Shown here: one piece after another, positions 35,350 to 44,763 of the stretch
How the letters are laid out: every line of letters begins with the position of its first letter
Numbering within the stretch: the first letter of the stretch is position 1
DNA from: Streptomyces sp. NBC_01231
GTDB taxonomy: Bacteria > Actinomycetota > Actinomycetes > Streptomycetales > Streptomycetaceae
Assembly (NCBI GenBank): GCA_035999765.1
Contig: CP108521.1
Location: forward strand, 10,602,001 to 10,666,000
Length of the DNA stretch: 64,000 nt
Direction: 5' to 3'
Position numbers and translations under genes: made by a program
The notes under the pieces: model-generated
Told to the model about the DNA's origin: nothing
Databases searched by the model: none
Seen by the model: the letters and a program-made list of their open reading frames with translations, nothing else

Positions 35350-37428
35350 CTACGGAACTGCGACAGGCTCCTGTGCGTCAGAATCCGGCTCCGGTTCCCG
35401 CGACAGGCGACCCGGCCACCACATCTTCCGCCGCAGGGCGACGCTTGCGCTGGTCACCAGGTACGTCCGTACGAGGAAGGTGTCCAGCAGCACTCCGACC
35501 GAGATCACGAAGCCCAGCTCGACCAGCTGCACCAGGCCCATGTTCACCAGCACGGCGAAAGTCGCGGCGAGGACGAGGCCCGCGGAGGCGATGACGCCCC
35601 CCGTCGTCCGCAGCGCGGTGAGCGCGGCGGCCACGGGTTCCTTGCCGGACAGGGATTCCTCGCGCATCCGGTGCATGAGGAAGATGCCGTAGTCGACGCC
35701 GAGGGCGACCAGGAACACGAAGGAGAGCAGTCCGAGTCCGGGATCGGTTCCCTCCAAGCCGAAGACCGGGCCGAAAACCAGTCCGCCGATGCCGAGCGCC
35801 GCACCCCACACGGCGACCACGGCGGCCACCAGCAGCAGCGGGGCGACCAGGCTGCGCAGCAACGCGATCAGGATCAGCAGCACGGAGCCGAGGACGAGCG
35901 GCACGACGACCTTGGTGTCGCTGGCGTTGGTGTCCTTGAGGTCGATCTGTTCGGCGCTCGGACCGCCGAGGTAGGACCCGTCGAGCTCCGAGCGCAGGGA
36001 CTCGATCGTCGCGGTCTCGCCCGCCGACTGGGGCGGGTCCTTGGCGATCACGGAGATCTCCGTCCAGCCGTCCCCGCTGCGTCCCCGCTCGGCGCTTGCG
36101 ACACCGTCATGGTCACGCGCCGCCGCCAAGGTCTCGTCGACCTGCCCGCTGGGAGTGATCACATCGAGCGGCTGGCTGCTCTGCTCGGGGTAGGCCGCGG
36201 CGAGCGTCTCCATCGCGACGACCGCTTCCGGCTTGTCGACGAAGGAGTCCTCCTGCTTGACCGCTCCGGGCAGGTTCAGCATGCCAGAGGCGAGCGCGCC
36301 GAGCAGGACCACACCGCCCGCGAGCACGGCCAGCGGCCGACGCCTCGCGGAACTGCCCATCGCGGTGAACAGCGACCTGCGCTCCTTCGGCCGGCTGCCG
36401 AACGCGGGCACCATCGGCCAGAACACCCGGCGCCCCAGTAGTACGAGGAGCGGGGGCAGCAGCGTCAGCATGGCGAGGAGCGCGCACAGCACGCCGACGG
36501 TGCCCAGCGGCCCCATACCGCGGCTGCTGTTGAGGTCGGCGGCGAGCAGGCACAGCAGTCCGGCGGCGACCGTGCCGGACGAGGCGAGAACGGCAGGGCC
36601 GCAGCCGCGCAGGGCAGCCCGCATGGCGTCGTACGGCCGCTCGATGCGCCGCAGTTCCTCCCGGTAGCGGGCGATCAGCAGCAGCGCGTAGTCGGTGCCC
36701 ACGCCGAACACGAGGATCGTCATGATGCCCGTGCTCTGGCCGGAGACGGTCGTGCCGAACGCCGAGTTGAGGCCGTACGCGACGCCCATCGAGAGGTAGT
36801 CGGCGACGCCCGCGACGGCGAGCGGAACGAGCCACAGCAGCGGGCTGCGGTAGATGAGGATCAGCAGGATCGCGACCACGCCGACGGTGGTGTAGAGCAG
36901 TGGCCCGTCGAGCGAGTCGTACACCTCGTTCGCGTCGGTGTCCAGCGCCCCCGGGCCGCCCACCTCGACGCTCAGCCCGCCGTCCCCCTGAGCGACATCG
37001 CGTACATCTTTGACGAACTCGTCCCGGAGTTTCTCGTCGATGCCCGGTTCGTTGCTGGCGACCGGGTACATCAAGGTGGTCCCGTCCTCGGACGGCACCA
37101 CCTTGGGCGTCGCGGTCAGCCGGCCCGCGCCCGCGATCTCCTCGACCTGCTGGGCCGCCGTCTCGCGGTCGGTGGTGGTCAGCCCGCCGTCCCGGTGGTA
37201 GACGAGCACCAGCTCGGTGGTCTCGCCGCCGGGCAACTGCTCCTGGATCTTGGCGACTTGGGTGGAGTCCGCGCTCGCCGGCAGATTGTCGACGGCTCGG
37301 TCCTGCTGCACATCGGACAGCTTGGACGCGAACGGCAAGGTCAGGACGAGCACGGCCACCCAGAGCCCGAGCAGCACCCAGGGCACGGCTCGTCGCCGCG
37401 TACGCGTGGTTGTCTTTCCGGGCCCCAT
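35350..37428 (-). CDS. MMPL/RND-family transporter
   Basis: This 692-residue transporter has 11-12 membrane helices in two repeats, each with an extracytoplasmic loop. FGVGTDYALLLIARYREELR and FLVALGVDYGIFLMHRMREE are the paired Asp-Tyr motifs of MMPL proteins, thought to use the proton gradient to export lipids or other hydrophobic molecules. It starts at the ATG at 37428 behind a GGGGGA site. In this arrangement the downstream kinase (and its lost partner) probably controls expression in response to envelope stress or drug. Confidence 0.9.
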   Translation of the reverse strand: MGPGKTTTRTRRRAVPWVLLGLWVAVLVLTLPFASKLSDVQQDRAVDNLPASADSTQVAKIQEQLPGGETTELVLVYHRDGGLTTTDRETAAQQVEEIAGAGRLTATPKVVPSEDGTTLMYPVASNEPGIDEKLRDEFVKDVRDVAQGDGGLSVEVGGPGALDTDANEVYDSLDGPLLYTTVGVVAILLILIYRSPLLWLVPLAVAGVADYLSMGVAYGLNSAFGTTVSGQSTGIMTILVFGVGTDYALLLIARYREELRRIERPYDAMRAALRGCGPAVLASSGTVAAGLLCLLAADLNSSRGMGPLGTVGVLCALLAMLTLLPPLLVLLGRRVFWPMVPAFGSRPKERRSLFTAMGSSARRRPLAVLAGGVVLLGALASGMLNLPGAVKQEDSFVDKPEAVVAMETLAAAYPEQSSQPLDVITPSGQVDETLAAARDHDGVASAERGRSGDGWTEISVIAKDPPQSAGETATIESLRSELDGSYLGGPSAEQIDLKDTNASDTKVVVPLVLGSVLLILIALLRSLVAPLLLVAAVVAVWGAALGIGGLVFGPVFGLEGTDPGLGLLSFVFLVALGVDYGIFLMHRMREESLSGKEPVAAALTALRTTGGVIASAGLVLAATFAVLVNMGLVQLVELGFVISVGVLLDTFLVRTYLVTSASVALRRKMWWPGRLSREPEPDSDAQEPVAVP

Positions 37429-37551
37429 GGCGGGGTCCCCCTTCCCTTGGACGGTGTCTGGACTCCACCAGACTCCCGGCGCGAAGGGCCGGAATCGTCG
37501 CGCGTCAGGGCGACTTCGGGGGTACTGCCGAAGGTGACTGAAGGGGCGGAT

Positions 37552-37567
37552 TACTCCCCGGGGAGTA
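37552..37567. promoter_or_regulatory. 16-bp perfect palindrome upstream of the MMPL operon
   Basis: TACTCCCCGGGGAGTA lies 124 bp upstream of the MMPL start and could be a response-regulator site. The inverted repeat of the IS701 copy begins in its last two bases, so the palindrome marks the insertion edge. Confidence 0.45.
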
Positions 37568-39012
37568 GTAGGGCTTGGTCAGGTTGGTATCGGGGTGGGT
37601 ATGTTGCGGCGGCAGGTGGGGCAGGCGCCGGTCCAGGTGGCGAGGATGGTCTGCAGTTCCCGGACCACTTGATAGAGGCTCAGTCCTGCGCCGCGTCTTT
37701 TGGGTCTCGTACCAGTCGTTGCAGCGTGCAGAAGGCGTGGGCGGCGGAGACGAGGGTGACGTGGTGGTGCCAGCCACCCCAGGTGCGGCCCTCGAAGTGG
37801 GCCAGGCCCAGGGCTTGTTTCATCTCGCGGTAGTCGTGTTCGATGCGCCAGCGCAGTTTGGCGAGGCGGACCAGGGTGGCCAGTGGCATGCCGGAGGGCA
37901 GGTTGGAGAGCCAGAACTGCACGGGTTCGGGTTCGGTGGCAGGCCACTCGGCCAGCAGCCAGCGTTCGGGCAGTTCAGGACCGTCGGTGGCCTGACGGAC
38001 GCCGCGTCCGGCCGGGCGGATGCGCAGAGCCACGAACCGCGAGTACATACGTCTGAAGCCGCTGATCCCTTTGCCAGGGCGGGAGCCCTCCCGCCAGGAC
38101 ACCGGCCTGGCGGCCGTCCTCCCGGCCGCGATGACCAGCTCTTTCACGGTCTGCGCAGGCTCGGAGTACTGCATCTTCGGTGGCCGGCCGGTGCCCGCAT
38201 AGGCAGGCTGGACGAGCCGGACCTCGGCCGGATGGGCGGTGTGACGGCCGGAGATGCCGACCGCATAGGGCAGATCGCGCTCTTCCAGACCGTGGCGGAA
38301 GGCGGCGGCATCACCGTAACCTGCGTCCGCGACGACCAGGGGAATGTCGATGCCCCACGACCGGGTCTCGTCCATCATGTCCAGGGCCAGTGCCACTTCT
38401 CCACATGCCCCACCTGGGCAGGGATGCCGCAGCGGGTGCGGCGGGCGACCTTGTCCGGGTCCGCCTCCGAAGAGGCCGGATCCCAGGAAGCGGGCAGGAA
38501 CAGCCGCCAGTTCACCGCGGCCGAGGCATGATCCCGGGCCAGATGCAGCGACACCCCGACCTGGCATTTGGTGACCTTGCCAGCGGTGCCGGTGTACTGC
38601 CGCGACACACACGCCGACGCGTCCCCGTCCTTCAAAAAGCCGGTGTCATCGACGATCAACACCTCCGGGCCGATCGCCTCGTGCATCCTCCAGGCCAGCC
38701 GGGCCCGCACATGCGCCGGAGCCCACGGACTGGAAGTGATGAAGTGCGCCAGCGCCTGACGGTTACCGTCCTTACCGAGACGGGCCGCCATCGGCTCCAC
38801 CGATTTACGCCGGCCGTCCAGCAGCAGCCCGCGCACATACGCCTGCCCCCACCGCCGCTGGTCCGCACGGAAGAACCCGTCGAACAACTCCGCCGCGAAC
38901 GCCTCCAGGTCCTCCCGGACCCCGGCCATCTCCTCAGGTGTCACACCACCCCAACGACGCTCATGGACCAGCGGACACGCCACCCACGAGTGGAGATGAC
39001 CAAGCCCTACTA
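37566..39012. mobile_element. IS701-family insertion sequence
   Basis: A 16-bp inverted repeat (TAGTAGGGCTTGGTCA at 37566-37581, reversed at 38997-39012) bounds 1,447 bp carrying one transposase gene on the minus strand. The immediate flanks do not show a convincing target duplication. Confidence 0.8.
37579..38929 (-). pseudogene. IS701-family transposase with two frameshifts
   Basis: From MAGVREDLEAFAAELFDGFF through LLLDGRRKSVEPMAARLGKD and EVLIVDDTGFLKDGDAS (DDE Asp) the gene is intact. It shifts frame near 38396 (at GHVEKW) to continue as LALDMMDETRSWGIDIPLVV, then again near 37690, after LVRDPK, to end SLYQVVRELQTILATWTGAC. RWRIEHDYREMKQALG supplies the Glu region. The upstream ATG at about 39017 is not typical for the family. 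Two separate lesions suggest decay, not programmed frameshifting. Confidence 0.8.
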
Positions 39013-39200
39013 GTAGCAGGTGCATCTGTTCGGTGGTGGCCATGCGGTACTCAGGCAAGTGACGGTGCGGTGGGCTTTGGCGGACCGTGAGGTCAATAGT
39101 GCTGTGACAGAACGAAGACGTCACGGAGGAGTGCCTGTAACTCGGTGCGAGATACAAATACTTCAGACCGCATGCACCGCGCTCCTCCTGGGGGAACACC

Positions 39201-39869
39201 GTGAAGTACACCCGCATCGCCACTCTCGCCGCCATCGGCGTCGCCGCCACCCTCTCGCTCACCGCCTGTGGCAGCGACGGCTCCGGGAAGGACTCGTCCT
39301 CCAAGCACTCCTCGTCGTCTGCTTCGTCCTTGGGCGGTGGCTCGAAGTCGGAGGGCGACTCGGGCTCAGCCGGCTCGGAGGCCGGCAACGCGAAGTCGGG
39401 CTCCGCTGAGGACACCGAGGCCACCGCCAACGACGCGAGCGGTGCGACGAAGGCCGGCGGCAAGGTCGCGTTCTGCAAGACGGAGGACCTGGCCATCGAC
39501 GCCAGGGACGCCGCGCCCGACGAGGTCTCCGGCAGGATCGACATCACCATGATCAACCGAGGTTCGACCACCTGCTCTGCGACAGGCTTCGCGGGCGTCG
39601 ACATCAAGGACGCCGACAACACCTCGAGCCCCATCGAGCGCGGCCAGGCCCAGCCGCGTATCACCACCCTGAAGCCGGGCGATGCCGCTGTCTTCAACCT
39701 CGCCTACGACATCGACAACACCGGCGACAGCCTCGCGCACCCGACCAGCATTCAGGTGACGCCCCCGAACGAGACCCACTCCGTGAGCCTGAAGTGGCCC
39801 GCGGCCGCGGGGGAGATCAAGGGCGCCTACACCGACGTTCAGGTCTACCCCACGCACACGACCAAGTAG
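39201..39869 (+). CDS. DUF4232 lipoprotein
   Basis: This 222-residue lipoprotein begins at a GTG behind GGGGGAAC. MKYTRIATLAAIGVAATLSL leads to lipobox LTAC (Cys23), followed by about 65 Ser/Gly/Lys/Asp-rich linker residues. The DUF4232 beta-sandwich then starts at FCKTEDLAIDARDAAP and includes GRIDITMINRGSTTCSATGF. Such proteins sit on the outer face of the membrane or wall, and their function is unknown. A related truncated copy is at 30748-31165. Confidence 0.85.
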   Translation: MKYTRIATLAAIGVAATLSLTACGSDGSGKDSSSKHSSSSASSLGGGSKSEGDSGSAGSEAGNAKSGSAEDTEATANDASGATKAGGKVAFCKTEDLAIDARDAAPDEVSGRIDITMINRGSTTCSATGFAGVDIKDADNTSSPIERGQAQPRITTLKPGDAAVFNLAYDIDNTGDSLAHPTSIQVTPPNETHSVSLKWPAAAGEIKGAYTDVQVYPTHTTK

Positions 39870-40328
39870 GGGCGGCGCGCGCCCCGCCAGCCCTGGCGGC
39901 TAACCGCCGCGCTCCGGCCAGGATCTTGGCCATCCAGTGTGCAGCTCGTCCGCGTTCAGTGACGCTCGGCATGCCCGTTTCGCAGCAGGTTCCGAACCGA
40001 CGGCCGCTCGTTGGGCACAGGGCCCCGCTCCTAGAGGGTTGCCCGGACCCCTGTCAGCTGCCCTAAGGATGCCTCCGGCTTCGTCGTGCCGACCCTGCCC
40101 GAACGCGACGTCGGCCTTCACGACCACGATGGGTCATGAAGGCCGACGTCGCGTTCGGCCGCAGGAGCCGCCGGCAGTGTCGCTGGAATGCCGGTGTCGG
40201 GTGTGTGAGCGCTCCGGAATCGGTGGAGGCTGCTTGAGGCGTTGACTCCAGCCGCCGGTCGGGGCCGGCGTTTGTGCGTGGGAGTTGGTCCCGTGCTCGT
40301 GGGCCCGGGATCCTATGGCGCCCCGGAC
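39869..40328. other. Intergenic region with strong hairpin
   Basis: No supportable gene. A short GC-rich hairpin (39869-39885) just behind the lipoprotein stop and the long inverted repeat at 40100-40157 are the only structured elements. Confidence 0.5.
40100..40157. repeat. 26-bp near-perfect inverted repeat
   Basis: The arms at 40100-40125 and 40132-40157 match at 25 of 26 positions around a 6-nt loop (core CGAACGCGACGTCGGCCTTC). It lies between convergent genes, the DUF4232 lipoprotein and the small secreted protein, so a bidirectional terminator is the simplest reading. Confidence 0.8.
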
Positions 40329-40565
40329 TTAGTCGACCGACCCGATCACCGTGCAGAAGTTGCCGATGTTCTGGTTCGCGTCGCCAAGGAGCAGCGAACC
40401 GATGGGGACGAAAGCAGTGCCCGGGTCGAAGTTCTGCTCGCAGTCGACAACCTGCAGGTTGTTGATGTCGAACGGGTCGTCGTTGGCGCTGGCAACTCCG
40501 CTGCTGACGAGGCCGAGGCCGCCGACCATGGCCGCTACGGCCGCAGCCTTCTTGAACTTAAGCAT
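40329..40565 (-). CDS. Small secreted two-cysteine protein
   Basis: This 78-residue protein starts MLKFKKAAAVAAMVGGLGLV with a Sec signal ending ASA. The mature part of about 48 residues has two Cys (VVDCEQNFDPG and GNFCTVIG) likely to form a disulfide. GGAGA precedes the ATG at 40565; the longer frame from 40586 lacks that site. Size and layout recall chaplin-like surface proteins, but the chaplin consensus is not matched, so only 'small secreted protein' is supported. Confidence 0.75.
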   Translation of the reverse strand: MLKFKKAAAVAAMVGGLGLVSSGVASANDDPFDINNLQVVDCEQNFDPGTAFVPIGSLLLGDANQNIGNFCTVIGSVD

Positions 40566-40786
40566 CAACGTCTCCGATTTCCTCAACGCACGCGACCTTC
40601 CTTACGGATCGTGTCCGACTCGTCGGAGAAACTAGCATGAACATCGTTAAACCTTCTATTCCCGACACTTCCGTTTTGAGTGCTGCAGTCAAGTAGGCAA
40701 ACGGCCCGTGCTGACGCAGATGGAGCGGGTCGCTGAACTGACCTGCGAGCACTGGCAGGGTGACTGGAACAGCTGGGGTGGTTTCT

Positions 40787-41052
40787 ACGATGAGCAGCTG
40801 CTGCGCGGCCGGATCTATGGCCACGACGCAGACGACTCCCACCCCGGCCCACGGCCCGGCCGTGCCTACGCCGAACTGGTGGGCGGGCTGCTGGACGGAT
40901 TGCTGCTCGACATCACAGGCTGGAGGCCGGAAGAGATCGACGACGGTGTCTCCCTCCTTACGGAGCTCGGGCGGTTCGGCGCCGGGGGGCCGGGCGCACG
41001 ACGCGCGCCCGGGCGACCCGGCCCGCTGGGACTGGGGCGGCGACAGCCCTGA
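40787..41052 (+). pseudogene. Second copy of the DUF6207-partner protein, frameshifted
   Basis: DEQLLRGRIYGHDADDSHPG, RAYAELVGGLLDGLLLDITG and GVSLLTELGRFG parallel the intact protein at 11797-12069. A 2-bp deletion near 40985-40995 then changes the frame, so the conserved end (DPARWDWGGDSP) is out of phase. An upstream ATG at 40708 has no counterpart in the first copy. Confidence 0.7.
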
Positions 41053-41126
41053 CGGCCCGCCACTCGGGCGGGTGAAGACATGGCAGGGGCGGAACTCTCC
41101 CAGGGCGGCCGGGCGTAGTGCCGTAC

Positions 41127-41318
41127 ATGGACCCGATCCGTGAGACGCACGTGAGCGAGCCGGGCCTGCTCGTTGTCGACCTCGCTGCCGCAGACGACGC
41201 CACCGCGCTCGCCTGCCAGTAGCTGCTGGCGGACCGGTGGGCGACGGCCACAGCGGAGCAGACGACGCGGGACGCCGGTCAGCCCGGCGTACGGCTGCGC
41301 TGCCGGCGGTGTCGTTGA
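41127..41318 (+). pseudogene. DUF6207-type small protein with in-frame stop (copy 2)
   Basis: MDPIRETHVSEPGLLVVDLA then AADDATALACQ runs into TAG and continues LLADRWATATAEQTTRDAGQ in the same frame. It ends in unrelated residues after GVRLRC. The nonsense codon replaces a conserved Gln. Similarity ends at the same point as in copy 1 (12144-12315). Confidence 0.75.
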
Positions 41319-41372
41319 TGATGTTGGCGCTCCCCGCCGAGGCTCCAGGCCCAAGGGGTGGGCGCGCGGGTG

Positions 41373-43090
41373 TCATCGGGTGAGCCACACGGCCGCGTCG
41401 CCGGGCAGGCGTCCGTTCTCCAGGGGAACGCTGCTCAGGAGCACACCATCGTGGTCAGGAAGCCGAAGGGCGTCAGGGCGGAAGTTGACGATGCACTGGA
41501 AACCGGGGGGACGAATGAAGGAGAGCACGCCGGACCCAGCGGCGGGGTCCCAGTGCAATGACCCGTTGCCCAGGGCCGGGTGAATCCTGCGGATGTGCAG
41601 CGCCCGCCGGTACAGCACCAGCATCGACTGCTCATCACCTTGCTGCACTTGCACGGTGAGACGCTTCCACTCCTGCGGCTGAGGCAGCCACGGGGCTGAC
41701 CCGGCGTGGTCGGGACTGAAGCCGAAGGGCGGGGTGTCGCCGGCCCAGGGCATCGGCACACGGCAGCCGTCGCGACCCGCGGTTGGTATGCCCCGAGCGC
41801 CGCCAGATGGGGTCCTGCAACGCCTCATCAGGCAGGTCCTCCACCTCCCACAAACCCAGTTCCTCGCCCTGCTAGAGGTAGGCGCAACCCGGAAGGGCCA
41901 GCGTGAGCAGAGCGGCCGCCCGTGCCCGACGCGTGCCCAGATCCACGTCGAACGGACCGGCGAGAAGATGATCGGCGAGCTCGTGAACCGGGCCGTCGGA
42001 CTGCGGCCGCCCGTAGCGGGTGAGGTGTCGCACGACGTCATGGTTGGAGAGCACCCAGGTCGCCGGTGCGCCGACGGCACCCATCGTCGTCAGGGATTTG
42101 TCGATGGCGGTGCGCATGTGCGCCGCGCGCCACGGGGTTGTCAGGTAGTCGAAGTTGAAGGCGGTGTGCAGTTCCCCAGGCCGGGCATAGCGGGAGAGGC
42201 GTTCTGGGTTGCGCGCGCACGCCTCGGCGACGAAGACGCGGGGCTCGGCATAGGAGTCGGCCAGCGCGCGCCAGTCACGGAAGATGTCGTGGATTCCCTC
42301 GCGGTCCCAGTGAGGATGGCCTGGATGGGCGGCCGAGCCGATGAGTTCGATGTCTGCCGGGCCCAGGTCCGGCAGACCTGGGGCCTTGATCATGGCGTGC
42401 GCGACGTCGATGCGGATCCCGTCGACGCCATGATCGAACCAGAACCTGAGGACCGACTCGAACTCCCGGCGAACCTCGGCATTGTCCCAGTTGAGATCGG
42501 GCTGCTCAGGCGCGAACAGATGCAGGTACCACTCCTCGGGCCTGCCGTCGGGTTCGACGACCTGGGTCCACGCCGAACCGCCGAAAACACTCCGCCAGTT
42601 GTTGGGCGGCAGGTCACCATCCGGCCCGAGGCCCGGCCTGAAGATGAAACGATCCCGCCCCACGCAGCCGGGACCGCCGGCCAGCGCCTCGCTGAACCAG
42701 GGGTGCACGTAGAGGCGTGAATGGCCCCAGGTCGATCAGGATGCGCAGCCCCAGAGCGTGGATCTCCTCAATCAGCGTGCGAGCCTCGGCCAGGCTCCCG
42801 AACGTGGGATCGATGGCCCGGTAATCGGTGACGTCGTAACCGCCGTCGGCCATCGGAGAGGGATGCCAGGGATTGACCCACACCGCATCCACACCCAGCT
42901 CGGACAGATAGGGCAGGCGTCGGCGCAGCCCGGCCAGGTCCCCGACACCATCGCCGTTTCCATCAGCGAAACTACGCAGGTACACCTGGTAGCAGACTGC
43001 GTCGCGCCACCACTTGACATCCCCGTGGCGGGCATCGTCCCGGCGCTGTGACGTCTCCCAGGGCAGGTCCGGATCGTGGCGACTGGTCAT
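41373..43090 (-). pseudogene. GH13 alpha-glucosidase/amylase-family enzyme with three lesions
   Basis: The gene starts MTSRHDPDLPWETSQRRDDA and shows AVCYQVYLRSFADGNGDGVG, DAVWVNPWHPSPMADGGYDV, GIRIDVAHAMI (nucleophile Asp), VFVAEACARN (acid Glu) and VLSNHDVVRH, the GH13 regions of oligo-1,6-glucosidase-like enzymes. A deletion near 42718 removes the conserved region I (D-x-x-x-N-H). A TAG at about 41872 replaces the Tyr of LYQGEELG, and a frameshift follows near 41800. The protein cannot be made whole. It is about 570 codons long, normal for the family. Confidence 0.88.
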
Positions 43091-43424
43091 ACGGCGGCCC
43101 GCGCCGGCAAGCCACCACGAGTGGGGGGAGTGGAGATCAAGACCGCCAACGCCAACCGCCACGCTCTCGGCGGACAGGGATCACCACACGCACACAGATG
43201 AGTTGTCACCACGGCCAGTACAACGCAGGTCAGCGTGTGAGGACACTCGCTTACGGGCCGGTCTCGATGAGGCTTGAGACCGGAAACATAGCCCTCGTCG
43301 ATATTGGCTCTGCCAAGGTCAATCCGCGGGTGACCAGCACCTCCCCTTGGATCTGCCCGTCGGGGTACAAAAGAACAGACTCGACAAAGAAACGCCGCCA
43401 TCTCGGTGCCGCGCCTTGAAGTGC
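43091..43424. other. Upstream region of the GH13 pseudogene, no gene seen
   Basis: Open frames on both strands here have no recognised motif. The stretch probably contains the former GH13 promoter and debris joined to the DNA ligase scrap. Confidence 0.4.
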
Positions 43425-43560
43425 AGCACCACTCGGCCCACGTCGACGGAGAACCAGGGACCGGAAGCCGTCCCACTTCGGCTCCGCAGCACAGCCAGGC
43501 CGCAGATCGGACACGGGAACGGTCAGCATCGGCTCCGGCGGTGTCCACGTCACGCCGGAT
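43425..43560 (-). pseudogene. ATP-dependent DNA ligase, N-terminal scrap
   Basis: LTVPVSDLRPGCAAEPKWDG followed by FRSLVLRR carries nucleotidyltransferase motif I (K-W-D-G-F-R) of ATP-dependent DNA ligases, where the Lys is adenylated. Upstream and downstream parts are absent or out of frame. Confidence 0.5.
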
Positions 43561-43899
43561 CTCTTCCACCAAGAGCTCCGATGCTGTCCTGCCTGTGACG
43601 ACCTGCCTTCGGTCAGCTGGCCGGCGGTGGCTCGGCAACATCTCCTGCACCATCTCTTGCGACTTCTCTCGCACGGGGCACGGCAACGCCGGGAAGTCCA
43701 TGCAGGCCAACCCAACGTACGGGCGTGACGAGCTGACGGAGGTGAGCCACGTCGTTGCGGAATCCGACGCGTAGTTTGTAGCTGTTTCGTGGTGTACGGG
43801 ACAGCCCATGGCCGTCAGCATCCGCTCGTGTTGTGATGGGGGGTGTCACGGTGCCCCCGTGAGGGGGAGCACCACGCAAAGGACCTACGGGGGATTCAC
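43561..43899. other. Intergenic stretch, no gene seen
   Basis: No supported gene. GGGGGATT at 43889-43896 is the ribosome site for the following secreted protein gene. Confidence 0.4.
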
Positions 43900-44274
43900 A
43901 TGCGCAAGAGGAGCAGGGTGGGTGCGGTGCTGACCACCGCCGCAATCGCCGTCGCCGTGGTGGGAACCGGCACGCCGTCCGCCGGGGCGGCCAGCGGGTG
44001 CTGGCAGAGCGGTGGGCGCTGGTGGTGCAACAACGTGTCGGGGGCGCCCGTCTACGGCACGATGGGAGCGAGCACGCAGTACCCCGACCCCGACGTGATC
44101 GTCGGCTACATGTACTCCAACCCCAGTTGGTTCGACTGCAAGATGGACGATCAGGCCTGGGTGGGCGGACCGCACCCGAGGCGTTGGGAGTTCACGAAGG
44201 CGGACAACGGGCAGTGGGGCTGGATGAAGGACACAGCGATCTCCAGCGAGACGAACCCGCTGCCCAACTGCTGA
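43900..44274 (+). CDS. Small secreted Trp-rich protein
   Basis: This 124-residue exported protein has a signal MRKRSRVGAVLTTAAIAVAV..AGA and a mature region rich in Trp, Gly and Asn with four Cys (SGCWQSGGRWWCNNVSGAPV, SWFDCKMDD, PLPNC). The PVYGTMGASTQYPDPDVIVG to WGWMKDTAIS layout recalls SH3b-like secreted folds of actinobacteria. No enzyme motif is present. It may be a surface or spore-coat component, or a secreted effector; function is unknown. Confidence 0.75.
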   Translation: MRKRSRVGAVLTTAAIAVAVVGTGTPSAGAASGCWQSGGRWWCNNVSGAPVYGTMGASTQYPDPDVIVGYMYSNPSWFDCKMDDQAWVGGPHPRRWEFTKADNGQWGWMKDTAISSETNPLPNC

Positions 44275-44763
44275 GTAGGCGTGCGGGGTCTGACATCCCC
44301 TTCGCGACCCCTTTCGCCCATGCCCTGGCTGAGTTGAGGATGAGGGAGGGCTGGCTGGACGGCGCAGACGCGGCCGGGGACCGGGGCGCGCTCGCCCTGT
44401 TGCGCGTCGGCTCCGCCGCCGCGCGGGTGGCTGACCCAGTCGGCCGTGAGCGTGCCGTCTTGCGGCGTACTCGGGGTGAGTAGCTGGTGCCCGCCGGACA
44501 GCACCCGGACACCGGAGATGCCCTTGGTGTCCTCGGCTGTCCAGGCGGGTGAGTCGCAGCCGCAGCCGTAGGGGCTTGTCGCGGTTGCGGTGTGGTCCAA
44601 GTGCCGTCAGTGCCCTGGGTTTGGGTGGTCGTAACGGCCCTTGTGACACCGGTGACAGGACCGCGACAAGAAAGCCCACAACTGTCAGTGGGCCTGTCCG
44701 GTCTCACTCTGCGTGGACGGCAACGACCGGCCGTCCCGCCATGACACCAACAGGGGGAACACC
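44275..44763. other. Region without a confirmed gene
   Basis: A minus-strand frame (MDHTATATSPYGCGCDSPAW and onward, from 44600) has high GC third positions but no recognised motif. A plus-strand frame overlaps it. Neither has a clear ribosome site, so neither is called. Confidence 0.35.

Noticed and set aside
34269..36441. Long plus-strand frames across the histidine kinase and MMPL genes
   Set aside because: Composition is typical of antisense to high-GC coding DNA. The minus-strand proteins have clear motifs and membrane helices.
38390..38400. Programmed frameshift in the IS701 transposase
   Set aside because: No slippery heptamer is seen at the break, IS701 elements usually encode one uninterrupted transposase, and a second lesion near 37690 also needs explaining.
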